DNA of 64,000 nt from Papaver somniferum (Eukaryota > Streptophyta > Magnoliopsida > Ranunculales > Papaveraceae): contig NW_020635485.1 in NCBI RefSeq assembly GCF_003573695.1, positions 211,374-275,373 of the forward strand, in the 5' to 3' direction. The number at the start of each line of letters is the position of its first letter. The stretch's first letter is position 1. Positions 45,722 to 56,391 of this stretch are shown one piece after another. Made by a program: the position numbers and the translations under genes. Under the pieces are notes generated by a model. The model searched no databases. It was not told where the DNA came from and was given only the letters and a program-made list of their open reading frames with translations.

Positions 45722-48010
45722 TGTTAGAGCATAGCTCGGTCGAACTCGCATGCGTTGCTATATCAAGTATGTTTTTCAATATTAGTGATCAAAACTATAA
45801 AGTCTTGATTTCTAGACTATTAGAAAGTCTCGGACTAGAATAGGAAAAGTGTATTTGAGCTCAAGAACTTCATGGCGATTCAACGACAACGACGAAGATC
45901 TACACAAGAAACCGTGGAACTTCATCAACAAAAAGGTATGTGAAGACTTGAACTTATCTATCACTCAAAAGTCTATCTATTCCATCTCCTACTTCTTATG
46001 AGACAAAAGTCATATGCTATATAGACTAGATCAAACACATTTCGAGCTGAGTATTCAATGCTTATCTTTTTCTCGAAATTCATGTGTTGGTAAATCTTTT
46101 CGGTTTGATCAGGTTTATCTTCATTTTTCAATCACTAGTTGAGAATTGCTCTGACGTGATGACGATCTGTGAATAACGGTTGGGATAGCGTCCCCTGAGA
46201 ATGTATCAATGATTGAAATGAGAGTTAGATTACATAACCATGTATTCCTTGATCCGAAGTTCTTTGAACTTTGTTGAGAAAGTGAAATTGGTATGGATAC
46301 GCGAACTGACAGAAGTTCTCGAGCGAGAATTTATGCTGGGATTTTCGAAACTCGTTTGTGTGACCAAGTCCGCGAACTGACGGAAGTTCTCGACTCGAGA
46401 ATTTCTGCTGAGTTTTGGAAAACTCAAACCGATTCTTAAGTCCGCGAACTTGTTTGTGAACTTAAGAGGTTATGATCTAAAGATGTGCTCTGAACATAAA
46501 CCCTAAATTAATAAGGAATGATTAATGCAAAGCGTGGCTATAATGTTCATTGAGCCGATTCTACTCGAATCAAATCATCTTGAATTAAATTGTGTTGTGT
46601 AGTTACATAAGATCTCATAGCAATTGAATGAGGAACCAGGTAAATATGAGAATCTCATATGGTTGCCTTTTGGTTACTATGTTGAACCAACATGAACGTA
46701 TATGTTTGGGCCGGTTCTCACGAACTTGGAAACGTTTACAAGTGTATTTGACAAGATTTGTATTTCGATCTAACAGTTGAAAGATATTGGCTTGAATCTA
46801 AACCAGGTTTCATCTAACGGTGAATAAAGTTTGCTTAATTCCTAAGGCGAAACCCTGATTTGAAAGGATATATATAGGAGACATCTAGCTAGAGCAAAAC
46901 TTAACCCCCACACACCTTTCTTGTGTGATACTAGTGCGCTCGCTAGAGTCGATCTCCATTAACCCTTGAGTTTCTTTTCTAAATTTGGGTTAACTACTTA
47001 AATACTTCACTGGGATTGTGAAGCCAGACTGATACTACTTTTATTGTAGTTGGTGATCTGATCTTACTTTTCTATGGTACGAGTACAATCATTTTTGAAT
47101 TGGCTTGAGAACTTATTTCTCCGATAGGTAAGATAAAGAAGTCACGCACATCTTCGTCTCACTGTTCGTGAATCCTTAATACTCTTCTTGTGTATTCAGA
47201 ATTGAGTATTAAGAGGTGATTGGTTTATCTAGGTTGTTCTTCGGGAATATAAGACCGGATTAATCAATTGGTTCCTGAGCTACCTTGATTATATCAAAAA
47301 ACGGAACAAACTAGGGTTTATCTGTGGGAGAAAGATTTATCCTTTGAATAGACTTTTCTGTGTGATACAGATTTGTTTATTTGTCAAAGCCCGTGTTTTT
47401 GGGACGTAGCAACTGTTTGTTGTGGGTGAAATTAGCAAAGGGAATCAAGTGCGCAATATCCTGCTGGGATCAGAGGCGTAGGGGTGCAACTGTACCTTGT
47501 ATCAGTGGGAGACTGATAGGGGTTCAACTATAGTCCAGTCCGAAGTTAATTGGTAGTAGGATAATGTCTGTAGCGGCTTAATACAGTGTGTATCTAATCT
47601 GGACTAGGTCCCGGGGTTTTTCTGCATTTGCGGTTTCCTCGTTAACAAAATCTCTGGTGTCTGTGTTATTTCTTTTCCGCATTATATTTGGTTATATAAT
47701 TGAAATAATACAGGTTGTGCGTTAAGATCATCAATTGGAAATCCAACCTTGGTTGTTGATTGATATTGATTGATCCTTGGACATTGGTCTTTGGTACCGT
47801 CCAAGTTATCTCTCTTTGATAAAGACTCGCTATTGATTTTAGCTTGAGTAAAAATCAAATCGAGAGATTGAGAAAATAAATCCTTGAGATACTTATTATC
47901 TAGATTGAGTCTGACTGTCTAGTTGATTCTCTAATAAAGTGTTTCGGAGTTTGTCCATACAGATTGCTAATCGAAATATTGGGTGGTGTTGTTAGACCCC
48001 TGCTTTTTCA
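45722..48010 (+). repeat. Solo LTR of family B, plus orientation (2289 bp)
   Basis: TGTTAGAGCATAGCTCGGTC ... ACCCCTGCTTTTTCA, with TSD AGTAG (45717-45721, 48011-48015). TATA-like ATATATATAGG near 46868. It is intact in length and the best reference for the family in this window. Confidence 0.93.
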
Positions 48011-48061
48011 AGTAGAAAGAACCAATTTGTGAAGTTTAGAAACTTGTTTCTTTCTGGAAAA

Positions 48062-48774
48062 ACAATGGATATCATAGTGATTTTCATTTCCACATAAGGT
48101 ACATGTTCGTGGAGGAGAAGTAACGACATGCACTTATTTGAACTTCATAGCCACCGGAGAAGATTGTAAGTTATGAAAACTTTTCTTGACACAATCTTCA
48201 TCTAGAGAAAATTTCATTATCTACAGTAACTCATGAGAATTAGTTTGTGCATAAGAATTTTTCTTTAAGACAGAGTTTTCCTTTTCCAAGGATTTGCACC
48301 ATCCATGGACTAGAACAAGTGATGCTTCAAGTTTCTCTTTCTCCACACGAAGTCTGTCAAGATCAGATGAATGTGTCTTGATCAAACATTTTTCTCTAAC
48401 TGAGGCTTCTTTAATCATCTTTTCAAGATCACAAATCTTTTCACGCTGTAGATTGTTTTCTTGAAGAAGTTTCTCAATTTTCTTAGAGAATGACCCTATA
48501 ATGTCATAGAGCACATGTTCACGATCAATAGACTTTTCAAATTCATCAATGAGCTTATCATGATCCTGTAGATCAACAAACTCAGTAGAGTTTTTTAAAA
48601 TTCTGGTGAGCTCCATTTCATCCCTTGCCATTATGTCCAGTGTCTCATTGGAGGAAGAATGATCGACAAAAGATGAGACAGTCTTCCTACCTCGGGATTC
48701 GGAAGAATCAACTAAGGAGTGATCCTTTGAGGTATTTCCGAGACACTTGACAAAGTTGATAGCTTTAGGAGACA
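48062..48774 (-). pseudogene. Gag-like protein with CCHC knuckle (minus-strand relic)
   Basis: From ATG 48774 (MSPKAINFVKCLG...) 184 codons run to TAA 48221. The N-terminus is Ser-rich, followed by a long coiled coil (IEKLLQENNLQREKICDLEK, LRVEKEKLEASL). After a stop and a frame change comes CTLCGNENHYDIHC at 48103-48062, an intact Cys-x2-Cys-x4-His-x4-Cys nucleic-acid-binding knuckle. The layout (primer site, coiled coil, knuckle) is that of a copia Gag. The Met at 48774 is preferred over an upstream frame that merely reads through the LTR/primer-site junction. Confidence 0.6.
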
Positions 48775-48869
48775 TTTTGGTATGTATATGAGATTTTGTC
48801 CACAGACTCAGAGTGCCACAAACACAGACATATAAGGTCTTAAACGTGTTTGCCCGCTTTGATACCAAT

Positions 48870-49163
48870 TGAAAAAGCGGGGGTCTAACAACACCACCCA
48901 ATATTTCGATTAGAAATTTGTATGGAACAACTCTGAAATACTTACTAGAGAATCAACTAGACATTCAGACTCAATCTAGATAAAAGCATCTCAAGGAGTT
49001 AATATCTCTCTCTTGTTTTGATTCACTCAATCTAATAGAAATCAGCGAGTCTATAATCAAACACAAGGAATACTTGGACGGTACCAAAAACCAATGTCCA
49101 AGGATCAATCAATATCAATCAAAAACCAAAGGTAGTATTTCCAATTGATGATCACCAACCCAC
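48870..49163 (-). repeat. 5' LTR end (family B type), truncated
   Basis: Plus-strand TGAAAAAGCGGGGGTCTAAC at 48870 is the complement of the family B 3' LTR end. Homology runs about 290 bp to the point where a family A LTR fragment starts. Confidence 0.8.
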
Positions 49164-49493
49164 TGAAAAGGCGAGGGTACCCAAATATACCTCAAGCTCA
49201 AACTATTCCTACCTATAACTCCTTTCTCCGAAAGTGATTGTCTATGGACTGAGTCGAGATAATACAACTAATCTGTTCATACTTCGTGTGATCATCTATG
49301 GATACGAGATCGAGACAATACAACAACGAAGTATGTTTACTTGATATAAAGGTTCGGACTTAACTAAACAAAATAGGATTTCTTATCAAGTAAATAAGAA
49401 TTAACGTTTGTGTAATTTACACAACAAGATTTTGTTAACGAGGAAACCGCAAATGCAGAAAAATCCCGGGACCTAGTCCAGAATTGAATACTC
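49164..49493 (-). repeat. Family A LTR fragment (3' end of LTR only)
   Basis: Plus-strand TGAAAAGGCGAGGGTACCC is the complement of the family A LTR end. Collinearity, including AAGTGATTGTCTATGGA and the CGAGATCGAGACAATACAAC block, runs to GAATTGAATACT near 49493 and then stops abruptly against gene-derived sequence. No second TSD can be assigned, so it is probably a truncated insertion. Confidence 0.85.
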
Positions 49494-50848
49494 CAAGGAT
49501 ATGAAAATGAACATTAATCAAAGTATGTTCTTCGCTACCAGACCATAATCAACTAATTGCTTTCATTTTTTCACCATTTATCATTCTCTTACTAAACAAT
49601 TTCAAACTCAACTTCATTTTACAATCAGTTTGAGAATCAGATCATGAATAATTGACAAATTCATACATGCCCATAAATAAATTGCATCACCAGCTGCTAA
49701 TCTTTCCAGTATCCACACATTAAAATATAAATGTGGCAGTGCTTTCCTATTTCTACCAGATAATGATAATTATGCACTCCGCCTCCGGTCCAGCATTACT
49801 GATACCTAGTATTTCTCATTCGTCTACACCTGTGTGGTCTATATAGTGTATGAGAAAACAAATTATCGACACGTCCGACGTGTCGTGTATCGGATCCTAG
49901 ACTTATGCGCTATCTAGGATAGCAGAGTTTATATTCAAAAAGTCCTACTGACTCCTACATATGGTATTGTGCAATGTATGTTAAATTCATTCAAGAGCCC
50001 ACTACATTTCTTGTTAACATACTTGCTTCTCTATGCCCTATTTACATATAAGAACTATAGAAGATTCTAACGACATCATTACCTATTCAATTAAAAAATG
50101 AATTAGAAGAGTGCCTAAGAAAGAATCTAAGTAGCTAATAAAAGACATCAAACACCAACGACATAAACATCGAAAGCTTGAAGAAGATAATTATTAGTGA
50201 ATTAGAAGATTACCTGAACTCTGAAGCTTCCAAAAAATGAAGAATCAATCACCAATTTGCACATCTAATGCTCTATAATCATCACTTTCACCAGCAACAA
50301 CACTAATAAAATTGAACTCCTAATTACATATTTTGTGACAAATGCCCAAATCAATTCATTAATAATCCCTTTGAGATGAAAAACTCAATTCCAGATTTCA
50401 ACAAAACCTCAAATTTATATAATATTGAACTCCCACTTGCAGCTGTTTCTGGTCCTCATGTGCATAAATTGTAGACGATCAACAAATAAAATCAACTAAT
50501 TCTCAACAAAAATTCAATATACCTAAACATGTTTCCAAATGAAAAGAGAAATTGATTATATACAGTTGATATTTACCCAGTAATTCTACTAATCGCCTTA
50601 TCCGTTATACAAGTCTCCATCGATCTTAAATTAGGAAATGAAAACGCTATGCAAGCAAACATTGTTGCATAACATCACTGCAACTTAAAAAAAAGAACCC
50701 CGATAAAAGAGAAATTGCATACAAGAACCATCCGTGATTTCTCTTCAATTTATTTACCTAAACGCAGAAATAAAAGTTCAACTTCAATCACTGATTAGAC
50801 TTTAGTTAAGAAATATTAAAATTTAAGGAAAATAAGGTTTAATCGTAC
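49494..50848 (-). other. Probable intron of the NUP188-like fragment
   Basis: AT-rich, without recognised exons on either strand. It lies directly downstream of the donor CTCAG/GTACG at 50848. I looked for a second NUP188-type exon and found none. Confidence 0.35.
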
Positions 50849-50963
50849 CTGAGAGGAAGGAATTTCGGTATTGAAAGATCAGAAGCATTTTCGAATTCAT
50901 CAATGAAATTGGAAAATGAATCCCAATAAAGAGACTCGTCGAGAGACTTAGGGTTTGCAGCTG
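50849..50963 (-). pseudogene. Orphan first exon resembling nucleoporin NUP188
   Basis: The minus strand reads ANPKSLDESLYWDSFSNF then IDEFENASDLSIPKFLPLR, ending at a good donor (CTCAG/GTACG). The SL(W/Y)WDSFS..L.ELENA pattern is how I remember plant NUP188 N-termini (a structural nucleoporin of the pore inner ring). The expected ATG just before AlaAsn is ACA and the frame upstream is closed by TAA, so translation cannot start here. No further exon exists before the LTR fragments at 49493. Best read as the stranded 5' end of a gene cut by retroelement insertion or by duplication. The family assignment is from memory and tentative. Confidence 0.4.
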
Positions 50964-51239
50964 TGAAGAAATCTTATTCAAAACGTTTAATCCAACAAAT
51001 CTCTTCCAAAATCTATCTCCATCTCTATCGCCTCCGTTCTCTCTCTGAATCTTTCCTGAAATCTGAGATTTGTAATCACTTCGAAATGTTTATAACTCTA
51101 AGGGTAATTTTGGTAGTGATAAAATTCAGGAAATTATGAATCGGTGAGAGTTTGGATTAGCTCGTCCAAATCTGGACTAAACAGTCAGGGACAGGACTAG
51201 AGCGTCCAAAGCTCACAAACTTTGGGACTAAACGTCAAT
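50964..51239. other. Former promoter/5' UTR of the NUP188-like fragment
   Basis: CT-rich on plus (TCTCTATCGCCTCCGTTCTC, typical plant 5' UTR when read on minus), then CGTCCAAA repeated near 51152 and 51205. No genes seen. Confidence 0.3.
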
Positions 51240-51733
51240 TTCTACATATTTCTTTAGAGACGAGTTTGTTCCCATTTCTACAAATTGGTTCCAGAATTTG
51301 TTCCCATTTTCTGTTTAATTTAATCCAGATTGGTTCCAGAATTTGCAGTCCTCCAGATTTATTCCACTGGTTTGTCCTGTATGTATATGATTTTGTTCCT
51401 TCACAAATACGCATGAAAGCAATCAAATTGACTCCAAGAGAGCAAACTTAATAATTAATATTGACAGAGATGATCAGCAATGTAACAATAAACTCAATAC
51501 AGGAGAGGTGAAAAGCAAAGAACAGCGTGAACCAAAATCAGCAACCGAGACAATAATGCTACTGTTACAGCAGCAAAAACGATGGCGGATTCCGTTCACG
51601 CATTCTGGTTTTGAATTTTGTCAAATGCAGTTCTATCCCTCCCGACCTGAGTCACCAGTGTTCAAGAAGTTCCCTTGCTGGAGGTGTGTATGAATGCTGT
51701 AGAGATGGAGGTGGGGGTGGAAGTGGCATCGCA
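51240..51733 (-). repeat. Duplicated HAKAI 3' end (3' UTR plus last coding bases)
   Basis: Collinear with 54343-54755: shared blocks are CCAGATTTATTCC, TATATGATTTTGTTCCT, GAACCAAAATCAGCAACC, TTTGAATTTTGTCA and the GGTGGGGGTGGAAGTGGCAT proline-codon run. An extra T after LQH shifts the frame, so its tail reads PPARELLEHW and then stops, unlike the HAKAI tail. It is the source of the 3' end of the chimeric FIS1-like gene. Confidence 0.85.
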
Positions 51734-52773
51734 CCCAATACCATGAGGGTTATTGGAGTGAAGAGATCGTCAATCTGGCGGGAAACAATAACGGGCGCAA
51801 TCACCGTAGCAGCATAAAAAATGACTCCTTCTAGTACTTTTTCTGCATCCATTTCAAACAAACGATTCTTGTAAGTCCTTGAACAGAGTAAATGGGAACC
51901 ACATAATCCTAAGCTGCCAAACTTTAAAAGTAATGTAAAGAACACTCACCTAAATCCACTCGATAAAAAACTGTGTTGTACAGCGTCCAACCTTGCCAGC
52001 AGTCTGGTGCAATCTAAATCAAATTCATTCATATAAACAGAACAGTTAGGACCAAGCTATGTCTAATATAATCCAATTTATCTCCTGTTCATAAATTGAA
52101 TTTTACATACGGATGTACTTTAGTCCACATTACTATTAATGGATAACATGAAGAAGAGACCAAACCTCCATCAATCGACACAAGCCTTTCGCGCACTTGG
52201 TAAAGTCACGACTCATGTAATGTCCAAGTGCATGAACATAAAGCATATCCCTTAGTTGAAGTTGGCTTAGTCCATCTTTCCTTAGAGGGGCTACAAAAAC
52301 AATGTTTCAGCTTTAACAAGACAAATATCTATCTCTGTACACATTTCAGCATATTGGGTACAGTTACTCACATTTTTGACAGTCACAAAAAATGTAGAAA
52401 CTGCTTTTAACTGACATTTCCGTACTTACCTTCAAGCAACGCTATTCCTCGCTGGACATCTTCTGGTTGTCTTGTGTGAACAAGAGCCCAGGACAACTTG
52501 ATGATGTTTTCATTCTTAACCTCATCCGGAGCATCATCCCCGGCCTCTGAGATATCTCTCTCACAATCTGTGTATTCTCAGGGGATATTAGAATACAACA
52601 AACAAACTTGGACCAAAGTCGACTTGATCAGCTTGACAGTTAAACCACCTTGGTAGCACTGTTGATGATAATAACTTACTTAGGAAACAAAAACTTACAA
52701 GAATCATATCGAGATAATATTGGTGATCTCCCCCGATGAGAAACCAGAGAACCGATCCGAATTTTTTCTTCAT
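51655..52773 (-). pseudogene. FIS1-like gene fused to a HAKAI tail (chimera), probably dead
   Basis: Exons on minus: 52699-52773 (MKKKFGSVLWFLIGGDHQYY...), 52430-52567 (CERDISEAGDDAP, KLSWALVHTRQPEDVQRGI), 52166-52290 (LSQLQLRDMLYVHALGHYM) and 51950-52013 (IAPDCWQGW). The last exon, from about 51877, encodes MDAEKVLEGVIFYAATVIAP, a tail-anchor-like helix. The text matches plant FIS1, the TPR-like tail-anchored adaptor that recruits dynamin DRP3 to mitochondria and peroxisomes. After ITLMVLG the frame enters AMPLPPPPP of the duplicated HAKAI end. Exon 2 lacks one G at its acceptor compared with the neighbouring copy, and exons 4 and 5 join out of phase with the anchor frame, so a normal protein is unlikely without unusual splicing. 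The ATG at 52773 is chosen because no in-frame ATG lies upstream. Confidence 0.65.
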
Positions 52774-52799
52774 GGTCAAAGCTTGGTTGAATTGTGGTG

Positions 52800-53349
52800 C
52801 AATCTACAATCAAATTCATTCATATTTTTTACTAATCTCTTATTGATGCACACTTACGTACTACAAACAGATGGGAATGCCAGGTTATAGGATTTGCATA
52901 TGAAAAGAAAAATGCACAAGATTCAAGATAAACTAAGATGCTCTTCAGAAGATCAACGGTGTCATGAAAAAGATCAATTCAACAGAAGTTTTTTTGCAAC
53001 CAGAAGTGTATAGGTTAACTTTTGTTGCTGTATTTAGGATAGGCTGCATAAATATTAGCTCTAGGAAGAGAAACTGTAAGACATATGTATTGCTTGACGT
53101 ACTTAGTTTGGCTGGGATCGACCCTCTTAACACATCACAGCAATGCACAGGACAGCACACGATGCTGTGACATTGGACAACCTTTTACAAGAATAGCCGA
53201 AGGAGGATGGAATATATTCCTCCATCATGGTGCAGCAATAGTTAAGATTAAAACTAGGTTTTGATTCACACGAAACGCAGAATAAAGAAGTTCTTAACTG
53301 AAAATAGGATCACTACTAACGGTTAACATAAAGAGGCTGGAGATCAAAC
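52800..53349 (-). other. Spacer with decayed FIS1 last exon
   Basis: Near 53250 (minus) ATTGCTGCACCATGATGG resembles the start of FIS1 exon 4 (ATTGCACCAGACTGCTGG) but has an extra TGC and a stop and lacks an AG acceptor. Otherwise nothing coding. Confidence 0.35.
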
Positions 53350-54070
53350 CTCCAAACATTGATCCAAGTAAGATAAGCTAGTTGCATAGTCACAATCTCT
53401 GTAATATCCAACTGCGAGAAGATAAAGCATCTCCCTCTTTTGAAGTGGGCTAAGTACACCCGACTCACCCCTGAGACTATCTACAAAAACAAATTTATCA
53501 GTTTCAACAAGGGGTCTAACGTCTAAACACAAACATACAAAAAACAATTATTCACACTTTACTTTACATTGATAAAACATGTTGGAACTGTTAATAATTG
53601 AAAATTTCGAATCTAACCTTCAAGCTTTTGTATTCCTTCCTTGACATCTTTTGTGTCTTTTGAGTGAACAAGAGCCCGGGACAACTTCAAGATGCAATCA
53701 TTAATAACATCCCTTGGAGTCTCCTCTGGGTAGTTCTTGAGATCATCTTTATAATCCTGTAAGCCCATAAGAAAAGTTGGAATACAATAACCATCTACTT
53801 ATTCAACAGTCTGATAATTAAGCATGTCTCTGTAAGAAACAACACTAACAAAGTCTCCATTGCAAATACGTAGTATGCATATGTAAGTAGAGAAGGAAGA
53901 TTATGTGGTGATAAACCCTAAGTCAGCTATAAACCATGACATGATTGTAACTTAATTTGAAGAGAAAAACTTACGTGAATCATAACATCATAATATGGGA
54001 ACTGATCTTCGCTTGTCAAAACCGCGACAACTGATCCAGCAAGCTTTCCGAGCTTTCTTCCCAAGTCCAT
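53350..54070 (-). CDS. FIS1-like protein, C-terminal anchor missing
   Basis: ATG 54070. Exons 53975-54070, 53618-53756 and 53350-53480 join in phase with GT-AG introns to give 122 residues. Recognisable FIS1 text: LKLSRALVHSKDTKDVKEGI (TPR-like helix), then LSPLQKREMLYLLAVGYYRD and YLDQCLE. Plant FIS1 is about 165-170 residues, with a C-terminal IAPDWRQ...anchor exon. Here that exon is not intact (see 52800-53349), and if the last donor (GAG/GTTTGA) is not used the frame ends at once with Val-stop. A product would lack the membrane anchor and be soluble. It is a paralogue of the neighbouring chimera with the same exon plan, so the two arose by tandem duplication. It could be a pseudogene or a short regulatory form. 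Confidence 0.6.
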
Positions 54071-54652
54071 AGAAAAATTATGTTCGATTTTTCTCACAAG
54101 CAGAGAGATTTGAGGCTATTTGGTCCGAAAAGATATGTAACTTCTTCTCACAAGCCGAGCGACTTGAGCCTGCCTTTTATCACAAGCAACAAGGAAAAAA
54201 AATAGCCAGAAAAGGAATCCGAATTTCGGTTTAGCAACAATACCAACACTTCTGAAGAAGCGGGTTTCTTTCCGAGATTGAATTCAATTTCAATATAACC
54301 AAAACCTTCTAAATCTCTTTGATGAATAACCTTTTAAACCTTTTCCCACAGATTGGGTTCCTGAATCTGCAATTCTGGCAGATTTATTCCCCTAGTTTGT
54401 GCTGTATATGATTTTGTTCCTAAGCAGCCAAACATCAAATACTCAAGAAAGCAATCAAATAGAATCCAACAAGGGGAGCAGAGAAAACTTAATATTCATA
54501 GAGATGACAAACTCAATACAAGAGAGGTAAAAAAACAAAGAACAACGTGAACCAAAATCAGCAACCAAGACAATACTGTTACAGCAGCCAAAATGATGGG
54601 GTACTGATGAACCATTCACACATCCAGGCTTTGAATTTTGTCAGATGCAGTT

Positions 54653-56391
54653 CTATCCCTCCCGTCCTGAGTCGCCAGTATTTGAGAAGTTCCCTTGCTG
54701 GAGCTGTGTATGATGCTGTAGAGGTGGAGGTGGGGGTGGAAGTGGCATTGCAGCCAGAACACTTTTCCCATCTTTTTGATCCTGAGAATTACCACTCTGA
54801 TTAAGATGATTGGGATTCATAGGGAGACCTCCTTGACCTCGTGCATAGTCACCTTGAAAAAATTGAGGTCTCCCTTGAGGATCTCCTAGATTTGTATAGC
54901 CTTCTGGTAACCCTTGACCTACCGCCATTTGTTGTTCCATTGGTACCCCTGCATGTCCCATATTCCATTGTCGGGGATAATTTTCTGGGAATTGTGAGTT
55001 ACCTCCTGTGGCCATGGGGAAACCTAATAAAGAACCCTGTTCTAATCCACTTTCGGTTGCCAAATCTGGACGAGCCGTCTCGAAATGAGGATTGTAGAAT
55101 TGTTGAGCTCCTCCAATAGAAAAATGAGGAGGGAAGGTAAATGTTGGACCCATTCCTTGATTTGCATTAACAGGCATCACGAAATTTGGTTGTTGATGAG
55201 GGTGCATATTGTAATCGGGATATGGAGACTCTGATAGAACTCCTGGTTGTTTATCCAAAAACTGGTCAGAATCCCGTCTTTGAAGTGCTCCACCCTGTTG
55301 GGGGAAGTGATTGAAGGGCCCTGGTCTGTCAAAACTTTGGGGCGGATTATTGTAATGTGGTGGTGGCTTTGACTGTATAATTGGCTTGGGAAGTTGCTGA
55401 CTAGGTTGCTGGGGTTGAGAATTTGAACTTGGTGAGAAGCCAGATCTAGATGGGGCACGAGAAGTTAAGGAATCTGCAGGTGCAGCCTGTTGCTTAGCAT
55501 GAGGGTCTGAAGATGAGGGCCTCATAGCAGTAAAAGCATCTGATTCATTTACATCTTCTTTCTCTGAATTAGGTTGAAGAAGATCAGCATGAGTCTCATG
55601 AATATGGGCTTCAAACTCGGACCTCTTTAAGAAGGACTTGAGACAGTGAGGAGCGGCACAGATATATATCCCCTCCATCATTTTAATCGTCTGAATTCTT
55701 TGAATTCGATCATCGCAGCTGTATAAGAGGATGTGCAAATAATAAGAAGTCAATTCATCCACTAACTTTACTTCACACATAACAAAGAAACTTTCAATAT
55801 TAGACTTCCTGAACAATTAGTAGTTTTTTTCCAAGATGTGATGGCCAAACGGTATCAGAGGATAGTAAAATCCTAGCTCTAGTGTGTAATATGAATATGT
55901 AAAGATGCTTACAGATAGCAGCTCGAATCACTCCTTGCACAATCGAGACAGAAGGCATGATCACATGGGCTCTGCAAGAACATGAAATTTTGAGTTAACA
56001 GATTCATCATGTACATTACAGATCATGGTATGTAGTAAGTTTACATTATTTTCAATCAGGCAGCTGATATACACGAAACATGCCAAACAACAGGACACGA
56101 GTATGGCAGGAAGAAGGCGATAGGCTAACTAGAATTAGTACTTACCAAACGGCCGTATATGGAGATGGGAAAATCACATCGAACACAGAAATGAACTCGT
56201 TCACCAAGATGACGACGGGACCTGCGACCAACAGCCTTCAAGTGTGTAGTTGCACTTGCTGTGCCAATGCTCTTAGCAACTGGAAGATCTGCAAGTATGA
56301 GATGGTCGGGACATGCCACAGTAACTGAATCCGCTGGTGAGGGCTTCGCACCACCCCCTCCCTCTACTTTGTTTAGACGGATTTGAAGCAT
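54653..56391 (-). CDS. HAKAI: E3 ubiquitin ligase HAKAI (m6A writer complex subunit)
   Basis: Three coding exons, 56146-56391, 55913-55971 and 54653-55718, join in phase to 456 residues with consensus splice sites. HAKAI in plants belongs to the nuclear mRNA N6-adenosine methylation complex with MTA, MTB, FIP37 and VIRILIZER. The RING finger is Cys69-x2-Cys72-x12-Cys85-x-His87-x2-Cys90-x2-Cys93-x6-Cys100-x2-Cys103. It is followed by a C2H2 finger (Cys122, Cys127, His140, His145) inside the conserved IYICAAPHCLKSFLKRSEFE block, together the HYB-type domain. The rest (about 150-456) is a Pro/Gln/Asn/Gly-rich disordered tail with FDRPGPFNHFPQQGG, ending in a polyproline run, LPPPPPPLQHH. The length suits the plant family and I see no lesion. 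A 5' UTR intron (about 56422-57134) is likely. Confidence 0.92.

Larger units (their letters stand above)
42937..49163 (-). mobile_element. Minus-strand copia-like non-autonomous relic
   Basis: Read on minus: an LTR end (48870-49163) ends GGGGGTCTAA-complement/TTTTCA, then the primer site ATTGGTATCAAAGCGGGC (48869-48852), a gag-like frame (48774-48221), a CCHC knuckle (48103-48062), gag C-terminus (45721-45573), a helical ORF (44971-44558) and about 1.5 kb of non-coding DNA with GGGGGAGT motifs. Last come a purine tract GGCAAAGAGGGAGAT (42981-42967) and 30 bp of a 3' LTR (TGTTAGAGCACTGCTCGG, 42966-42937). A solo family B LTR interrupts it. No pol is present. Confidence 0.72.

Noticed and set aside
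51235..51693. Plus-strand frames of 61-68 codons
   Set aside because: They run antisense through the duplicated HAKAI 3' end and are not conserved in the parental copy at 54547-54804.
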